A stretch of DNA of 64,000 bases from Pseudomonadota bacterium. Lineage in GTDB: Bacteria > Desulfobacterota > Desulfobulbia > Desulfobulbales > SURF-16. Made by a program: the position numbers and the translations under genes. The stretch's first letter is position 1; every line of letters starts with the position of its first letter. Below, piece by piece: positions 52,122-61,826 of the stretch. A model generated the notes under the pieces. It did not search any database and had not been told where the DNA came from. It saw nothing but the letters and a program-made list of their open reading frames with translations. The stretch lies in NCBI GenBank assembly GCA_018897105.1, contig JAHILF010000031.1, positions 62,001 through 126,000 of the forward strand. The letters run 5' to 3'.

Positions 52122-53324
52122 ATGTCGCACTTTAAAAAAAAGAAAAAACAGTTGGCCTTCAATCGCTTTTCAACTCCAGCTACCACAAGCGTAATGCAAA
52201 CAAGTCCCGATATTGAGGATGAGGAAGGGGGAACAAGTATGGCACAGGATATGGAACATATTGAGACCGCTATTGAAGCATCACAGAAGATGGTTGTTTC
52301 CAGGGAAAAAGAGATCGGCGAAGAAGCTGAAAAGCCGACCGGACCTATCGGCCTTGATATCGGCACCAGCCATATCGTCATGTCCCAGAACAAGGGCAGG
52401 AACATTTACACGGTCAAGCAACTCAATGCCTTTTTTACCGTTCCCTACTCAAAATTCACCAAAAAGATTCTCGTTGAAAACGACGTGACCTTTCTGGAAA
52501 AACATAACCAGTTCTATATTCTGGGTTATTCGGCGGAAAATTTCGCCAACATGTTCAACACCAACACCCGGCGAACCATGGAAAAAGGGTTGTTGAGCGC
52601 CAAGGAGGATGAGAGCATCAATGTCCTGCAGGCCATTATCGACACCCTGATCACCCGGCCTGACAAGACCGGCGAAATCGTCTGTTTCAGCCTCCCCGGC
52701 GAACCGGTGGACGGGCTCAACTCGGTGGTCTACCACGAATCGATCCTGAAAATGTATCTGACCAGCCTGGGCTACAGACCCATTTCCATCAATGAAGGGC
52801 TGGCCACCATCATGGCTGAGCTGTCCAACGACAACTTCACCGGCCTCGGCATCAGCATGGGCGGCGGCATGTGCAATATCTGCCTCTCCTACCTCTCCGT
52901 GCCAGTCATCAGCTTCAGTATCCAGAAGGGCGGCGATTACATTGATTCCATGGTCGGCGTTTCCCTGGGAGAGCCGGCGACCAAGATAAAAACCATCAAG
53001 GAAAGCTCACTGAACCTCGCCAGGCCACCCAAGGACCGCATTGAAACCGCCCTTGACATTTATTATGTTGATCTGGTTTCCAGCCTGCTCGACACCCTGG
53101 AAAAGGTGATGAAGAAGAGCGACAAAATCCCGAAAATCGCCAAACCGGTGCCCATTGTGCTGAGCGGCGGCACAGTGCTGCCCAAGGGATTTCAGGATCT
53201 GTTCGAGAGAAGCCTGGGAAAAGTGGATCTTCCCATTGCTGTTTCCGAGATCCGTATTGCGGAAGACCCGCTGAACACCACAGCCAAGGGCGCCATGGTA
53301 ATGGCCCTGTCAGAGGCTATTTAG
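52122..53324 (+). CDS. Actin/Hsp70-fold ATPase-like protein
   Basis: A 400-aa protein. After a basic or acidic disordered N-terminus (about 1-70), the ATPase fold begins with GLDIGTSHIVMSQ (phosphate-1 loop), followed by GLGISMGGGMCNICLSY (phosphate-2 loop) and PIVLSGGTVLPKGF (adenosine motif). It is neither clearly MreB, FtsA, ParM nor DnaK. ATG 52122 is used; ATG 52239 behind GGGGGAACAAGT is a credible shorter start and would remove most of the disordered part. It is followed by a palindromic terminator. A filament-forming or scaffold role is possible. Confidence 0.75.
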   Translation: MSHFKKKKKQLAFNRFSTPATTSVMQTSPDIEDEEGGTSMAQDMEHIETAIEASQKMVVSREKEIGEEAEKPTGPIGLDIGTSHIVMSQNKGRNIYTVKQLNAFFTVPYSKFTKKILVENDVTFLEKHNQFYILGYSAENFANMFNTNTRRTMEKGLLSAKEDESINVLQAIIDTLITRPDKTGEIVCFSLPGEPVDGLNSVVYHESILKMYLTSLGYRPISINEGLATIMAELSNDNFTGLGISMGGGMCNICLSYLSVPVISFSIQKGGDYIDSMVGVSLGEPATKIKTIKESSLNLARPPKDRIETALDIYYVDLVSSLLDTLEKVMKKSDKIPKIAKPVPIVLSGGTVLPKGFQDLFERSLGKVDLPIAVSEIRIAEDPLNTTAKGAMVMALSEAI

Positions 53325-53325
53325 G

Positions 53326-53369
53326 AGCCGTTACGAAATAACATGGCCATGTTATTTTTTACAACGGCT
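53326..53369. terminator. Bidirectional palindromic terminator
   Basis: A 22-bp perfect palindrome (53336-53357) is followed by T on the plus strand and nested inside AGCCGTT (53326-53332) / AACGGCT (53363-53369). It lies between convergent genes. Confidence 0.75.
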
Positions 53370-53415
53370 TAGCGGTTTGATTGGCGGTTAGCTCAGGCTC
53401 ATGGGGGTGACCTCA

Positions 53416-56052
53416 TCACTCCCTGGCTGACTCCAACCGCTTGCGGCGGTCATCAAAACGATCGGCAGACACGACTGCTATTTCCTGGCTGCCGATCAGG
53501 CGGTTCTGATAATAAAACTCCACGTTCCAGGCACCCTGCTGCGGCTCGCCGTCACCGGTGAAACTGTATGACGCCACCTGGCGCCGGCAATAACCGGCGC
53601 TGACTGATTCGACGCCAACCACCTTTTTTTGCGGACTCAGCCATTTAATGGTAACCGGGATCTCCTGATTGCCCGGCATGAAATTGACCGAATACAGCAC
53701 TCCCATGACGGTTCCTTTCAGCGCCGGTACTCCTGCCTCTCCTGAGGCAAACATGCGGTGCTTCACCAGATTCGCCTCGATTTCACTCAAACCCGCAAAG
53801 GCGGCGTTCAAATCCTTTTCCTCTTTAAACGGTTGCCGGATTACGCCGGAATTTTCAATTTTGAGTCCCCAGATCTTGACCACCCTGCCCTTCTCCGTGG
53901 CCGGCAGGTCGTCAGTAGCATCATTTGCCGTAACCTCCTCCCCTCCGCCGGCAAGCTGCTCTCGCCCGCTCTGTTCAGCAATTTTCTGCAGCTCACCGCT
54001 GTCGGCATTTCGGGCCCTGTCCAGATTTTTGGCGTTATGCATGTCAGCGCTGGACAGCACGACCTTGTCGAGATTGGCCCGATTGAGGTTGGCATCGGTG
54101 AAAATGGCATCCTTGACCTCAGCTTCCGTCAGGTTGGCATCGGTGAGATTGGCCCACCGAAAATCAGCCTTGCCCAGATTGGACTTGGTCAGATCCGCCT
54201 TGGTCAGATCCGCATTGGAAAAATCCACATAGCGCAGATCCGCATTGGACATGTTGGCACCGGTCAGATTGGCATTGCTCAGATCAAAACGGGTAATGCG
54301 GATATCGTTGAGCAGAGTGGAACCGATGGTCCTGATGTTCATGCTGAAACTGCTGGAGAGATTGATGCCGGTGAGATTGGCCCCTTTCAGGTCGGCATTG
54401 GTCAGGTCGGCACTGGTCAGATCACTGTTGGTGAGATCGGCATTGCTCAGATAGGCATTCTGCAGATTCGTCTCATTGAGCAGCGCCTCCTGCAGAGAGG
54501 CATCGGTGAGATTGGCCTGGCTCAGGTTGGCCTGGCTCAGGTTGGCCTTGCCCAGGTTGCTGCCGGTCAGGTTGGTCCTGACCAGACTTGCCCCATCAAT
54601 AAGGCTTGCCCCTTGCAGATTGGCCCCGGTTAGATTGGCATCATCCAGCACCGCCTTCGCAAGTTTTACCCCCACCAGGCTGGCATTGGTCAGATTCGCT
54701 TCTGCCAGCAGGGCCCCGGTCAGATCACATCTGTCCAACACCGCACTGGTCAAATTGGCCTGGCGCAGTTCGGTGCGCAGAAGCCTGGCATCGGCCAGCT
54801 GGGTTTGATGCAGATTGACCCGGGAAAGACGCGCCTTATCCAGCACCGCCCCCTGCAGCATGGCCGTGCTCAGATCGGCTTCGGCAAGATTGGCCAGGGT
54901 TAGATCAGCACCCCGCAGATCACAGCCGTACAGTTTGCCTCCGGTGATATCCGCCCCCACCAGCTGTACCCCGGCCAGTTTGGCCTTGGTTAAATCAGCC
55001 CCCTTGAGGCTGGTGCCGGACAGATTGGCGCCCTGCAGATCAGTGGTGGTCAGATTGCTCTGATCCAGCCGCGCCTTGTGGAAATTGGTCTCCCGCACAC
55101 TGGTCCTGGTCAGGTCGGCGCCGGTGAAATCAGCTCCGGAGGCATCGGCCTTACTGCAATCCGCCTCAACCAGGTTGGCCCCGGACAGATTGGCGTCTTC
55201 CAGCACGGCGCTGCGCAGATTGGTCCTGGAGAGATTGGCGTTGGTCAGATCCGCTCCGGCCAGATTGGCCGCGGTCAGATCCGCTTTGTCGATGGCCGCC
55301 TCAACCAACACGGCCTCCTTCAGCTTGCTTTCACTCAGATCGGCATACTGCAGATTTGCCCCTTTGAGATTTGCCCGCCGCAGATCGGCCCTGAACAGAT
55401 CGGCCTTGCTCAGGTCAGCCTTCTCAAGATTGGCGTCACGCAGGTCAACATCCCGCAGGTCCATGGCGGACAGGTTGATACCGCTCAGGTCTTTGCCCCG
55501 CAGATCCCTGGATGACTGGAGGATGCGGGCAACCTCAACCAGACGGATATATTCCGGGGACTGGACCGGCAGCTTGCTGAGAGGCAGAGGCCGGTAATCA
55601 AGCTCAGGCGGCAGGGCTGTGGCAAACAGGGCAGGCATGCGATCATTGAAATAATAAAGCACGGAAGTGGACAGGAGCAGCAGAGAAAAAAAGGTCAGCA
55701 CCATTTTCTGCGCCCGGGATCTGCGTTGCAGAAATTGCCATTGCCTGAGGGCCAAAGCAGAAAAAGCCAGAGATAATGAACTTTTTTGGGCGGCCTCTTT
55801 TTTAACGACCGCCGTCAGGATGACTTTTGTAGCGGTTTTGCATTTCGGACAGGCCGAAGTCCTGCCGGCATATCGGCCGGGCAGTTTCCGGGCAAAACCG
55901 CACTGACGGCAGGCAAAAAGTGCGGTCAGATCGCTGTCGGCCGCCTGGCCGGGAATCCTGATCAGAGTGCGGCATTTCGGGCAGCGAAAAGCCCTGTCCC
56001 GGGGGGAGGGACTGATTTCCTTAGTGAATCCACATGTGCAGCGAACAATCAT
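53416..56052 (-). CDS. Giant pentapeptide-repeat membrane protein with N-terminal zinc ribbons
   Basis: An 878-aa protein. Two zinc-ribbon-like Cys motif pairs lie at the start (CTCG/CPKC, then CRQCG/CPKC), with one membrane helix near 125-145. About 480 residues of A(D/N)LxX pentapeptide repeats follow, roughly 90 units predicted to form a right-handed quadrilateral beta-helix with DNA-like rod shape. The C-terminal 200 residues form a separate beta-rich domain (IKWLSPQKKVVGVESVSAG, WNVEFYYQNRLIGSQEIAV). ATG 56052 is chosen; the longer reading starts in non-homologous sequence. The rod is probably periplasmic and the ribbons cytoplasmic. Function unknown. Confidence 0.85.
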   Translation of the reverse strand: MIVRCTCGFTKEISPSPRDRAFRCPKCRTLIRIPGQAADSDLTALFACRQCGFARKLPGRYAGRTSACPKCKTATKVILTAVVKKEAAQKSSLSLAFSALALRQWQFLQRRSRAQKMVLTFFSLLLLSTSVLYYFNDRMPALFATALPPELDYRPLPLSKLPVQSPEYIRLVEVARILQSSRDLRGKDLSGINLSAMDLRDVDLRDANLEKADLSKADLFRADLRRANLKGANLQYADLSESKLKEAVLVEAAIDKADLTAANLAGADLTNANLSRTNLRSAVLEDANLSGANLVEADCSKADASGADFTGADLTRTSVRETNFHKARLDQSNLTTTDLQGANLSGTSLKGADLTKAKLAGVQLVGADITGGKLYGCDLRGADLTLANLAEADLSTAMLQGAVLDKARLSRVNLHQTQLADARLLRTELRQANLTSAVLDRCDLTGALLAEANLTNASLVGVKLAKAVLDDANLTGANLQGASLIDGASLVRTNLTGSNLGKANLSQANLSQANLTDASLQEALLNETNLQNAYLSNADLTNSDLTSADLTNADLKGANLTGINLSSSFSMNIRTIGSTLLNDIRITRFDLSNANLTGANMSNADLRYVDFSNADLTKADLTKSNLGKADFRWANLTDANLTEAEVKDAIFTDANLNRANLDKVVLSSADMHNAKNLDRARNADSGELQKIAEQSGREQLAGGGEEVTANDATDDLPATEKGRVVKIWGLKIENSGVIRQPFKEEKDLNAAFAGLSEIEANLVKHRMFASGEAGVPALKGTVMGVLYSVNFMPGNQEIPVTIKWLSPQKKVVGVESVSAGYCRRQVASYSFTGDGEPQQGAWNVEFYYQNRLIGSQEIAVVSADRFDDRRKRLESARE

Positions 56053-56399
56053 GTTGATAAAACATCCCCGAATTTCTTCATTGTCATGCAGGCAGAAGCA
56101 ACACAAGTATGCTGCGGCAACACAAGATTTTTTTAGCGAACCGACGGGCTCATGGTATTGCGCCTGATCAATATCTTTTTTTATCGGTCTGTTGCTTTCC
56201 GGACTGAAAGAAATCTTTCAATAACTTTCATTTGAAGTCCGACAAGTTACCCTGTAAACTCTTTATTTGAAGATATGCTTTGCAAAACCATGCCGGTACT
56301 GGCAGTTTTATTTTAGCACGGAACATTTGCAAGAAGACGAATAGAAAAAAAGTAGAGCTGGTCCGTCAACCTCTCTGAACAGGAAATCACCCAAAAAGA

Positions 56400-59192
56400 A
56401 TGGCTGGTCACGATCCGCAGGCAAAAAAAAATCAGCACACCGTTGATCCCGGCGCCACTGAGAAAAACGAACAGCAGATCTTAAAACAACAGGCCATCAA
56501 ATATAAAGCCTTTCAGCATACCTTTTCCAAAAGTGACATCAACAGAGGAATTCCGGAAAAGAAAATCCTGAAGGGGCTGCGGGAAAGCAAGCATCTTGAA
56601 GAAAGCTACTATAAATATCTCAAGGAGCTGGAAAAAAATCCCAATAAAAAGGTTGTCTTCCCGTGGGAAAATCCACTGCTTCGAATGATGTTTCTCATCA
56701 CCTACTGGATGCCCCGCCTCCTCAAATGGTCGTCCATCTGTCTTGGGCTGCTCTTTTTCATCAATTTTGTGCCCGGTCCCACCCAGCATATTATCGAATT
56801 TCTCGTGGCCAGAACAATTTATGACACAGCACAGATCCAGCGGCTGCCGCAAAGTCTGGCAAGCTACGCCCATTCCGCAAAAATCGTCGATACCGGCGGC
56901 GCGTTGATCAAGTCTTACGGTCAGCGCAATATCACCAAGGAAATTCCGCTCAAGGTCAAACTTGCCCTGCTGGCCTGTGAAGACCATTACTTCATGCCCC
57001 ATGAAAAAAATCCGTGGTATATCAACATGTTTCTCATCCACGCCGGGGTGAGCTGGCCCAACCTTGGCGGTGCGGTCAAGGACACCTTGCTCGGTCATCC
57101 CCGGGGAGCAAGCACCATTGTCATGCAGAACGCCAAAAAACTTCTCGGCAACTCGGACCGGACTATCACCAACAAACTGGAAGAGATCATCATTTCCTAC
57201 ATGATGGTGGCCAAATTCGGCAAGGATGCCAACCTGGACTTTTATATCAATACGGTACCGGTGGGAAGCAACATGTACGGCTTCAGTGTGGCAGCCCGGA
57301 ACTATTTCAAAAAGGAACTGCCGGACCTCACCCTGCAGCAGCTGGTGGCCATCGCCTCATTTATTCCCAATCATAACCGCCAGCTGGCCTTTTACCAGAT
57401 CGTCAAGGGAAAGGATTTCGCCGAGCTGGACAAGGAGCAGCTCCGCCACGCCAGGGAGGCGATCAACAAAATCAATCTTGCCCTGGTGCATCTGCGGGAT
57501 CTCGAAGAAATCACCCCGCAGCAATACCAGCAGTGGCGCCTCACCGATGAAGAATCGATCCGGGCCATCGGCTTCAGGGATTACCGCTCTCCCCTGTATG
57601 GCGAGGAGGAATGGGCCTCCTGGAACGTTATCAGGGAAATCTGTTCCCGCACCTATTCCATAAACGACCAGACCGTAACCGGCGCCCAGCTCATGCTTGA
57701 TGTGCGCGGCGATGTGGTGGTGGAAACCGCCGTGGATCTCTCCCTGGTGGAAGAGAGCAAAAACAGCGTTGCCAGCTTTCTCAACAGCCCCGAGTACCGC
57801 AAAATTCTGCAGGCCAGAAATAGAAATTTCTGGAAAAAAGATCAGCAGTACTATCTGGACAGAAACATGGCGCCCCCTTATGTGGATTTTGACGGCTACA
57901 TGGAAGATCTTTACAGAAATATCAATGCCGGGGTCATCATCATCAACCAGCAGGGTGAGATCGTTTCCTATGTGGGCGGCAAAGAGTTCATCAGGGGAGA
58001 AAACGACACTGTTTCCACCGATGAGGAAGGGGAGCCGGTCATCATCGACCTGATGAACAAACAGGCCACCATCACCCCCTCATCAACCATAAAACCGGTC
58101 ATCGCATATTTTGCCATGACCACCAGCAATGCCACCCTGCAGACCCTGCTCCCCGACAAACCGCTGGAATACAAATATGTGGAAAGTGAAGCCAGGCAGG
58201 TCTGGCTGCCGCGCAACTGGTATAACTATGATAAGGAAGGTCAGGGCGCCAACCACTTTCTGGGCCGGCAGTATTCACTGCTGGAGGCCCAGGTTCTGTC
58301 GGTAAATACCATTTTTGCCAGGCTCTATTCCAACAAACAGATCAGCGGTTCGCTGCTGCTCTCCTTTGATCGTATCGGCCTGCGTTACAACAGGGAGGAC
58401 GCCCGTTTCTGGCCCTTCGGCATCGGCGCCTCTGATATCCCGGTGCAGCAGTGGCTGGGAGTGTACAACGCCTTTCTTGACGGCACTTACCGGGAACCCT
58501 TCTTTGTTAAACGCATTCTTATTGACGGTATGGTCGTTTTTGAGGGCCGCCGGGACAGGGCAAAAGAATCCATTGCCCTCTTTGACTCGAAAAAAGAGCG
58601 TGAGGATGAAATGCAGGCTATGTACGAGGTCTGCAACCGAGGCACCGGGGCCACCATGAAATCGGAATTCAAATACCACCGCAACCTGGTATCCGGCAAG
58701 ACAGGTACAGCGCCGAAAGGGCGATCCGCCATCTTTGTCAGCCACTTCAATCCCTACCGGGACAGACTTGCCCATCCGGACAAAACCGTGACCATGATCG
58801 TTTCCGTGACATTGACCAGCGGCGGCACAAACAGTGTGGGCTTCTCCACCGAAGGGCCGACAAAAATCGGCGGACGGATCTATAACTACCTTTTCCAGAA
58901 AGAGCTGCAGGAAATGATGGATGCGGAAATAGAAAAGGCAAAACGCAATGACCCCAACTTCCGCAACAATCATGTCTACTGGGCCAACGTGAACCGCTAC
59001 ATGAATCGATTGCTTGAGGAAAAGGCGGGCAAGGATTATATTTATGAGAGTATCATCGGCGTTGACTCCTATCAGGAGGCGCTCCAGCAGATCTTAAACA
59101 GCAGCAACCAGATCTATACCGGCAAGGATGATCTCTTTGAAGAATTGCTGCGCTATTACCTCAACCAGGAAAAAATTGTGAAAATAAATTGA
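56400..59192 (+). CDS. Bifunctional penicillin-binding protein (class A, GT51 + transpeptidase)
   Basis: A 930-aa cell-wall synthase. Long cytoplasmic N-terminus, membrane helix at about 113-133, glycosyltransferase-51 domain with catalytic Glu in CEDHYF and RGASTIVMQNAKKLL, and transpeptidase domain with SSTIKP (SxxK), SVN (SxN) and SGKTGTAPKG (KTG). The GT domain is divergent (MQNAKKLL instead of TQQLAKN), and large insertions raise the length above typical PBP1. SD before ATG 56400 is weak (GGAAATCACCC further upstream). Confidence 0.9.
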   Translation: MAGHDPQAKKNQHTVDPGATEKNEQQILKQQAIKYKAFQHTFSKSDINRGIPEKKILKGLRESKHLEESYYKYLKELEKNPNKKVVFPWENPLLRMMFLITYWMPRLLKWSSICLGLLFFINFVPGPTQHIIEFLVARTIYDTAQIQRLPQSLASYAHSAKIVDTGGALIKSYGQRNITKEIPLKVKLALLACEDHYFMPHEKNPWYINMFLIHAGVSWPNLGGAVKDTLLGHPRGASTIVMQNAKKLLGNSDRTITNKLEEIIISYMMVAKFGKDANLDFYINTVPVGSNMYGFSVAARNYFKKELPDLTLQQLVAIASFIPNHNRQLAFYQIVKGKDFAELDKEQLRHAREAINKINLALVHLRDLEEITPQQYQQWRLTDEESIRAIGFRDYRSPLYGEEEWASWNVIREICSRTYSINDQTVTGAQLMLDVRGDVVVETAVDLSLVEESKNSVASFLNSPEYRKILQARNRNFWKKDQQYYLDRNMAPPYVDFDGYMEDLYRNINAGVIIINQQGEIVSYVGGKEFIRGENDTVSTDEEGEPVIIDLMNKQATITPSSTIKPVIAYFAMTTSNATLQTLLPDKPLEYKYVESEARQVWLPRNWYNYDKEGQGANHFLGRQYSLLEAQVLSVNTIFARLYSNKQISGSLLLSFDRIGLRYNREDARFWPFGIGASDIPVQQWLGVYNAFLDGTYREPFFVKRILIDGMVVFEGRRDRAKESIALFDSKKEREDEMQAMYEVCNRGTGATMKSEFKYHRNLVSGKTGTAPKGRSAIFVSHFNPYRDRLAHPDKTVTMIVSVTLTSGGTNSVGFSTEGPTKIGGRIYNYLFQKELQEMMDAEIEKAKRNDPNFRNNHVYWANVNRYMNRLLEEKAGKDYIYESIIGVDSYQEALQQILNSSNQIYTGKDDLFEELLRYYLNQEKIVKIN

Positions 59193-59382
59193 TGACAATT
59201 GACAATCAAGCCGGGATAATGGTTAATTGTTAAACAGAATTATTAACAACCTGTCTGCCGACATCCGGAATCCTTTCTCTTTCTTTCTGAACCATTGTCA
59301 TCACTGCACAAACCAGGAAGAAAAATTGTGAAAATCCCCATGACAGATGGCGTTTGCCCATTACTACACAAAGGACTGACTC

Positions 59383-59901
59383 ATGAAAATAGGACGCAAT
59401 GATCCCTGTCCCTGCGGCAGCGGACAGAAGTATAAAAAATGCTGCCACGGCAAGGTTGATTTCAAACCGGTTGCAGGGCAAGCCGCCCCGCAGGTGACCC
59501 TGAAAAGCGAGATTGAAAAGCTGCAGGAAGTTGCGGTAAAAAAGGAAAAACTGGTAAAACCCCTGGGCGTTTTCGTCCTCTTTTCCACCGAGGAGGGAGA
59601 TGCCTGGCTGCTGGAGATAACAGAAATGGATGCCGTGCAGGTGGCTGACAAGGGCGGCAAAATCGAGGTGGATCTCAATGAGAACCCGGAAACCATCGAG
59701 ATCAACTGGACCCATCATTTCTCCATCAGGAAAAAGCAGTTTGTCACCGTGGCCTATGCCGATGAACAGGAAACCGTATGGCCTGACTACCCGGCCCACT
59801 CTATCTTTTCCGCCATCAAGCGTATCCGCAAAAAATTTCCCAAAGAGCTGCTAAGCAGTATCCACTTGAACGAAGAAGATGTATCCGTCGGACAGGCTTA
59901 A
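59383..59901 (+). CDS. SEC-C motif protein
   Basis: A 172-aa cytoplasmic protein that opens with a SEC-C zinc motif ([18 protein letters not shown]), as in the SecA C-terminus and related proteins. The rest has a beta-rich domain ([20 protein letters not shown]). SEC-C proteins bind Zn2+ and often nucleic acid or ribosomal partners. Starts directly with the motif at ATG 59383; the gap to the PBP gene is 190 bp. Not further assignable. Confidence 0.82.
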   Translation: MKIGRNDPCPCGSGQKYKKCCHGKVDFKPVAGQAAPQVTLKSEIEKLQEVAVKKEKLVKPLGVFVLFSTEEGDAWLLEITEMDAVQVADKGGKIEVDLNENPETIEINWTHHFSIRKKQFVTVAYADEQETVWPDYPAHSIFSAIKRIRKKFPKELLSSIHLNEEDVSVGQA

Positions 59902-59935
59902 TTCCAGTTTGCCATCAAAATGGCACGTTCCTGTC

Positions 59936-59960
59936 ATTCCCGCCAAAGCGGGGATCCGGG
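59936..59960. repeat. Short GC-rich palindromic repeat
   Basis: CCCGC-CAAA-GCGGG (59939-59952) with flanking ATTCC/GGATCC. This resembles dispersed extragenic palindromes of the TCATTCCCGC...GCGGG type seen in many genomes. Only one copy is visible in this window. Confidence 0.4.
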
Positions 59961-59999
59961 AAAATCCAAGGATTGCTGGGCGCGCTTCGCTTGCCGGCA

Positions 60000-60443
60000 A
60001 TGGCCTTCTGGTTGCGTGTTCCCATAAACAAACAGCTCAGCCCGGATAAACCGGTGGAAGAACGGCCGGGATCCGGCAGCATTCTGAGAGTGTTACCCAT
60101 GATCGGCATGATGGCGGCAATTCTTGTTGCCGCCAGCGTGCCGGGCATTTATTTGCCCTTTCTCCGGCATCATAACCTTGACAAAATCTGCCACGGACTG
60201 GCCTATGCGGCCCTGGCCGCCAGTTGCCTGTTTGCCTTCCAGCCTCTGTTCAAAAAACATCCCTTTCTCGCCAGCCTGCTGGTGGTCGCTATCTGTCTCG
60301 GCTACGGTTTTGCGGAAGAGGCCTATCAGTCCCTCATCCCCCGCCGGGTGACGGACAGCAGGGACGTCATGGCTGATCTGCTGGGAGCAACCATTGTTGT
60401 TGTCGGCCGGCAGCTGGGCCTCCTGCGAAAAAAACCGGACTGA
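60000..60443 (+). CDS. VanZ-like membrane protein
   Basis: A 147-aa protein with four predicted membrane helices and the VanZ-like motif set: DKICHGLAYAALA, AEEAYQSLIPRRVTDSRDVMADLLGA. Members are of unknown function, some linked to glycopeptide resistance. The start is uncertain: ATG 60000 lacks an SD, and ATG 60099 would leave a smaller but complete four-helix core. The N-terminal coding region overlaps sequence near a palindromic repeat. Confidence 0.75.
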   Translation: MAFWLRVPINKQLSPDKPVEERPGSGSILRVLPMIGMMAAILVAASVPGIYLPFLRHHNLDKICHGLAYAALAASCLFAFQPLFKKHPFLASLLVVAICLGYGFAEEAYQSLIPRRVTDSRDVMADLLGATIVVVGRQLGLLRKKPD

Positions 60444-60529
60444 AGGAAAATGTTGGGACACCCTATGTTTACCCTTTTATTTTCGAGAAACTCCTTGCTT
60501 TCCCGTAATCGTTCGATTACATTTTGTCT

Positions 60530-60826
60530 ATGATCACGGTCAAAACCCTTCCCGAGTTTGACGCCTGGCTGGACGGCCTTAAAGACCGCATGACCAGGCT
60601 CCGCTTGGGCCGTCGCCTGGACAAGGTTCAGCGCGGCGTCCTTGGCGATGTCAAGCCGGTGGGCGACGGCGTGTTCGAAATGCGGGAACATTTCGGGCCA
60701 GGCTGGCGCATGTATTATGCGCAACGCGGGCCGATATTGATCCTGATGCTTGGTGGCGGCGACAAATCGACGCAGGCCGCAGATATCGCCAAGGCTATTC
60801 AACGAGCGTCTCTTCTGGAGGATTGA
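60530..60826 (+). CDS. RelE/HigB-like toxin of addiction module
   Basis: A 98-aa protein of the putative addiction-module killer family: TLPEFDAWLDGLKD, GDGVFEMREHFGPGWRMYYA and LMLGGGDKSTQAADIAKA. Such toxins are RelE/ParE-fold mRNA interferases or gyrase inhibitors; the RxYY-type core (WRMYYAQRG) fits HigB-like RNases. It is followed 3 bp later by the antitoxin gene. TTG 60524 is an alternative start. Confidence 0.88.
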   Translation: MITVKTLPEFDAWLDGLKDRMTRLRLGRRLDKVQRGVLGDVKPVGDGVFEMREHFGPGWRMYYAQRGPILILMLGGGDKSTQAADIAKAIQRASLLED

Positions 60827-60829
60827 TCC

Positions 60830-61147
60830 ATGAAAAAAACCCGTATCTCCGAACTCCCGGAATTCGACATGGCGAAACAGTTGCGCAGCGAGGCTGACAT
60901 TGCCGCCTATGTGACCATGGTTATCGAAGATGGTGATGACGCCGAACTGGCGCACGCCCTTGGTGTTGCGGCCAGGGCCAGGGGCATGAGCGAAGTGGCC
61001 CTGGCTGCCGGGATCACCCGCGAGGCCCTTTATAAGGCCCTCCGGCCCGGCGCCCATCCGCGTTTCGACACCATCAACCGCGTCTGTGCGGCGCTTGGCG
61101 TGCGCCTGGTGGCCGAACCAGTCCCGCCATCCCCGCATCACCCTTAA
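60830..61147 (+). CDS. HigA-like antitoxin with helix-turn-helix
   Basis: A 105-aa protein of the addiction-module antidote family: ELPEFDMAKQLRSEADIAAYV, then a DNA-binding HTH (ARGMSEVALAAGITREALYKAL). TGGAGGATTGATCC precedes the ATG. It neutralises the toxin encoded 3 bp upstream and probably represses the pair's promoter. The toxin-first order is typical of HigBA. Confidence 0.9.
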   Translation: MKKTRISELPEFDMAKQLRSEADIAAYVTMVIEDGDDAELAHALGVAARARGMSEVALAAGITREALYKALRPGAHPRFDTINRVCAALGVRLVAEPVPPSPHHP

Positions 61148-61455
61148 TCAAGCCGGAAACGCAAGAAACTTATAATCTGAAATGCGTCCCCTACGTCGTC
61201 CCTTGCCGCCTCTGGAACCGAAAGCTGACCGTCACCATGACTATCCCGAAAAATCCGGGCAACCTACAGGATCTCTTCAACCCGGAAGCCGAACGCCGGA
61301 TCTATAACACCCTGGCCATGCTGGGGTACCTGATGCGTCTGATCAGCCCCGGCACTACCTGGCCCTCCAGGGTGCGGCAAATCATTGAGGAATGCGCAGA
61401 TGTCGATCCCGTCGCCATGGGTTTTCCGGCAAACTGGCTAGACCTCTCCTTATAG
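61141..61455 (+). pseudogene. Abi_2-family abortive-infection gene remnant (C-terminus only)
   Basis: An open frame translates to RLWNRKLTVTMTIPKNPGN, ERRIYNTLAMLGYLMRLISP and MGFPANWLDL. This corresponds to the last 80 or so residues of Abi_2/AbiD-type proteins, which are normally about 300 aa. The homologous part begins upstream of ATG 61237 without a start codon or SD, and the first two thirds are missing. It is thus a truncated relic abutting the toxin-antitoxin pair, consistent with past recombination in a defence island. Confidence 0.72.
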
Positions 61456-61826
61456 AGTGAGAATTCATGAAATATCGGGCCTGTAATAACAGAAGTACTC
61501 AGGAATTATGTTTTACTTGCTGTATTCATGTCAGGCATTTTCCTTGCCATGACAAATCTATTGAAGTAGACCAAAAGATACATTTTAAACAGCAACAAAG
61601 CTGGATAAATACTGCCTGGATCACTTGCAGTTATTCCTGCTTGTCACATCTCAATAAAAGTGCTACTCCTTTTCTTTGACAAGAGAAAATCGGGGTAAAA
61701 AATCCCATTTAATGATGGGGTTCCGAGGCCCGCTTCGGCGTTTCAGTTCAACCAGAGTTTTGACGTCGGCTACGTGCCGTAAAAACTCTTAATTCGTTAG
61801 GAAACGTTCCACAAATATAGGTACTC
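61456..61826. other. Intergenic region before Mrr-like gene
   Basis: 371 bp without a supported gene. A 70-codon frame at 61467-61679 has no SD or recognisable features. Several short inverted repeats occur, including AGAGTTTT/AAAACTCT around 61752-61789. Confidence 0.4.

Noticed and set aside
52118-52134. GTCGC near the start of the actin-like gene as a RegA-like site
   Set aside because: The left half-site is absent and it overlaps the start codon.
53669-55597. Long plus-strand frames opposite the pentapeptide-repeat gene
   Set aside because: They mirror the A(D/N)LxX codon periodicity and have no independent coding evidence.
61467-61679. 70-codon frame after the Abi_2 relic
   Set aside because: Cys/His-rich by chance, no SD, no recognisable features; judged non-coding.
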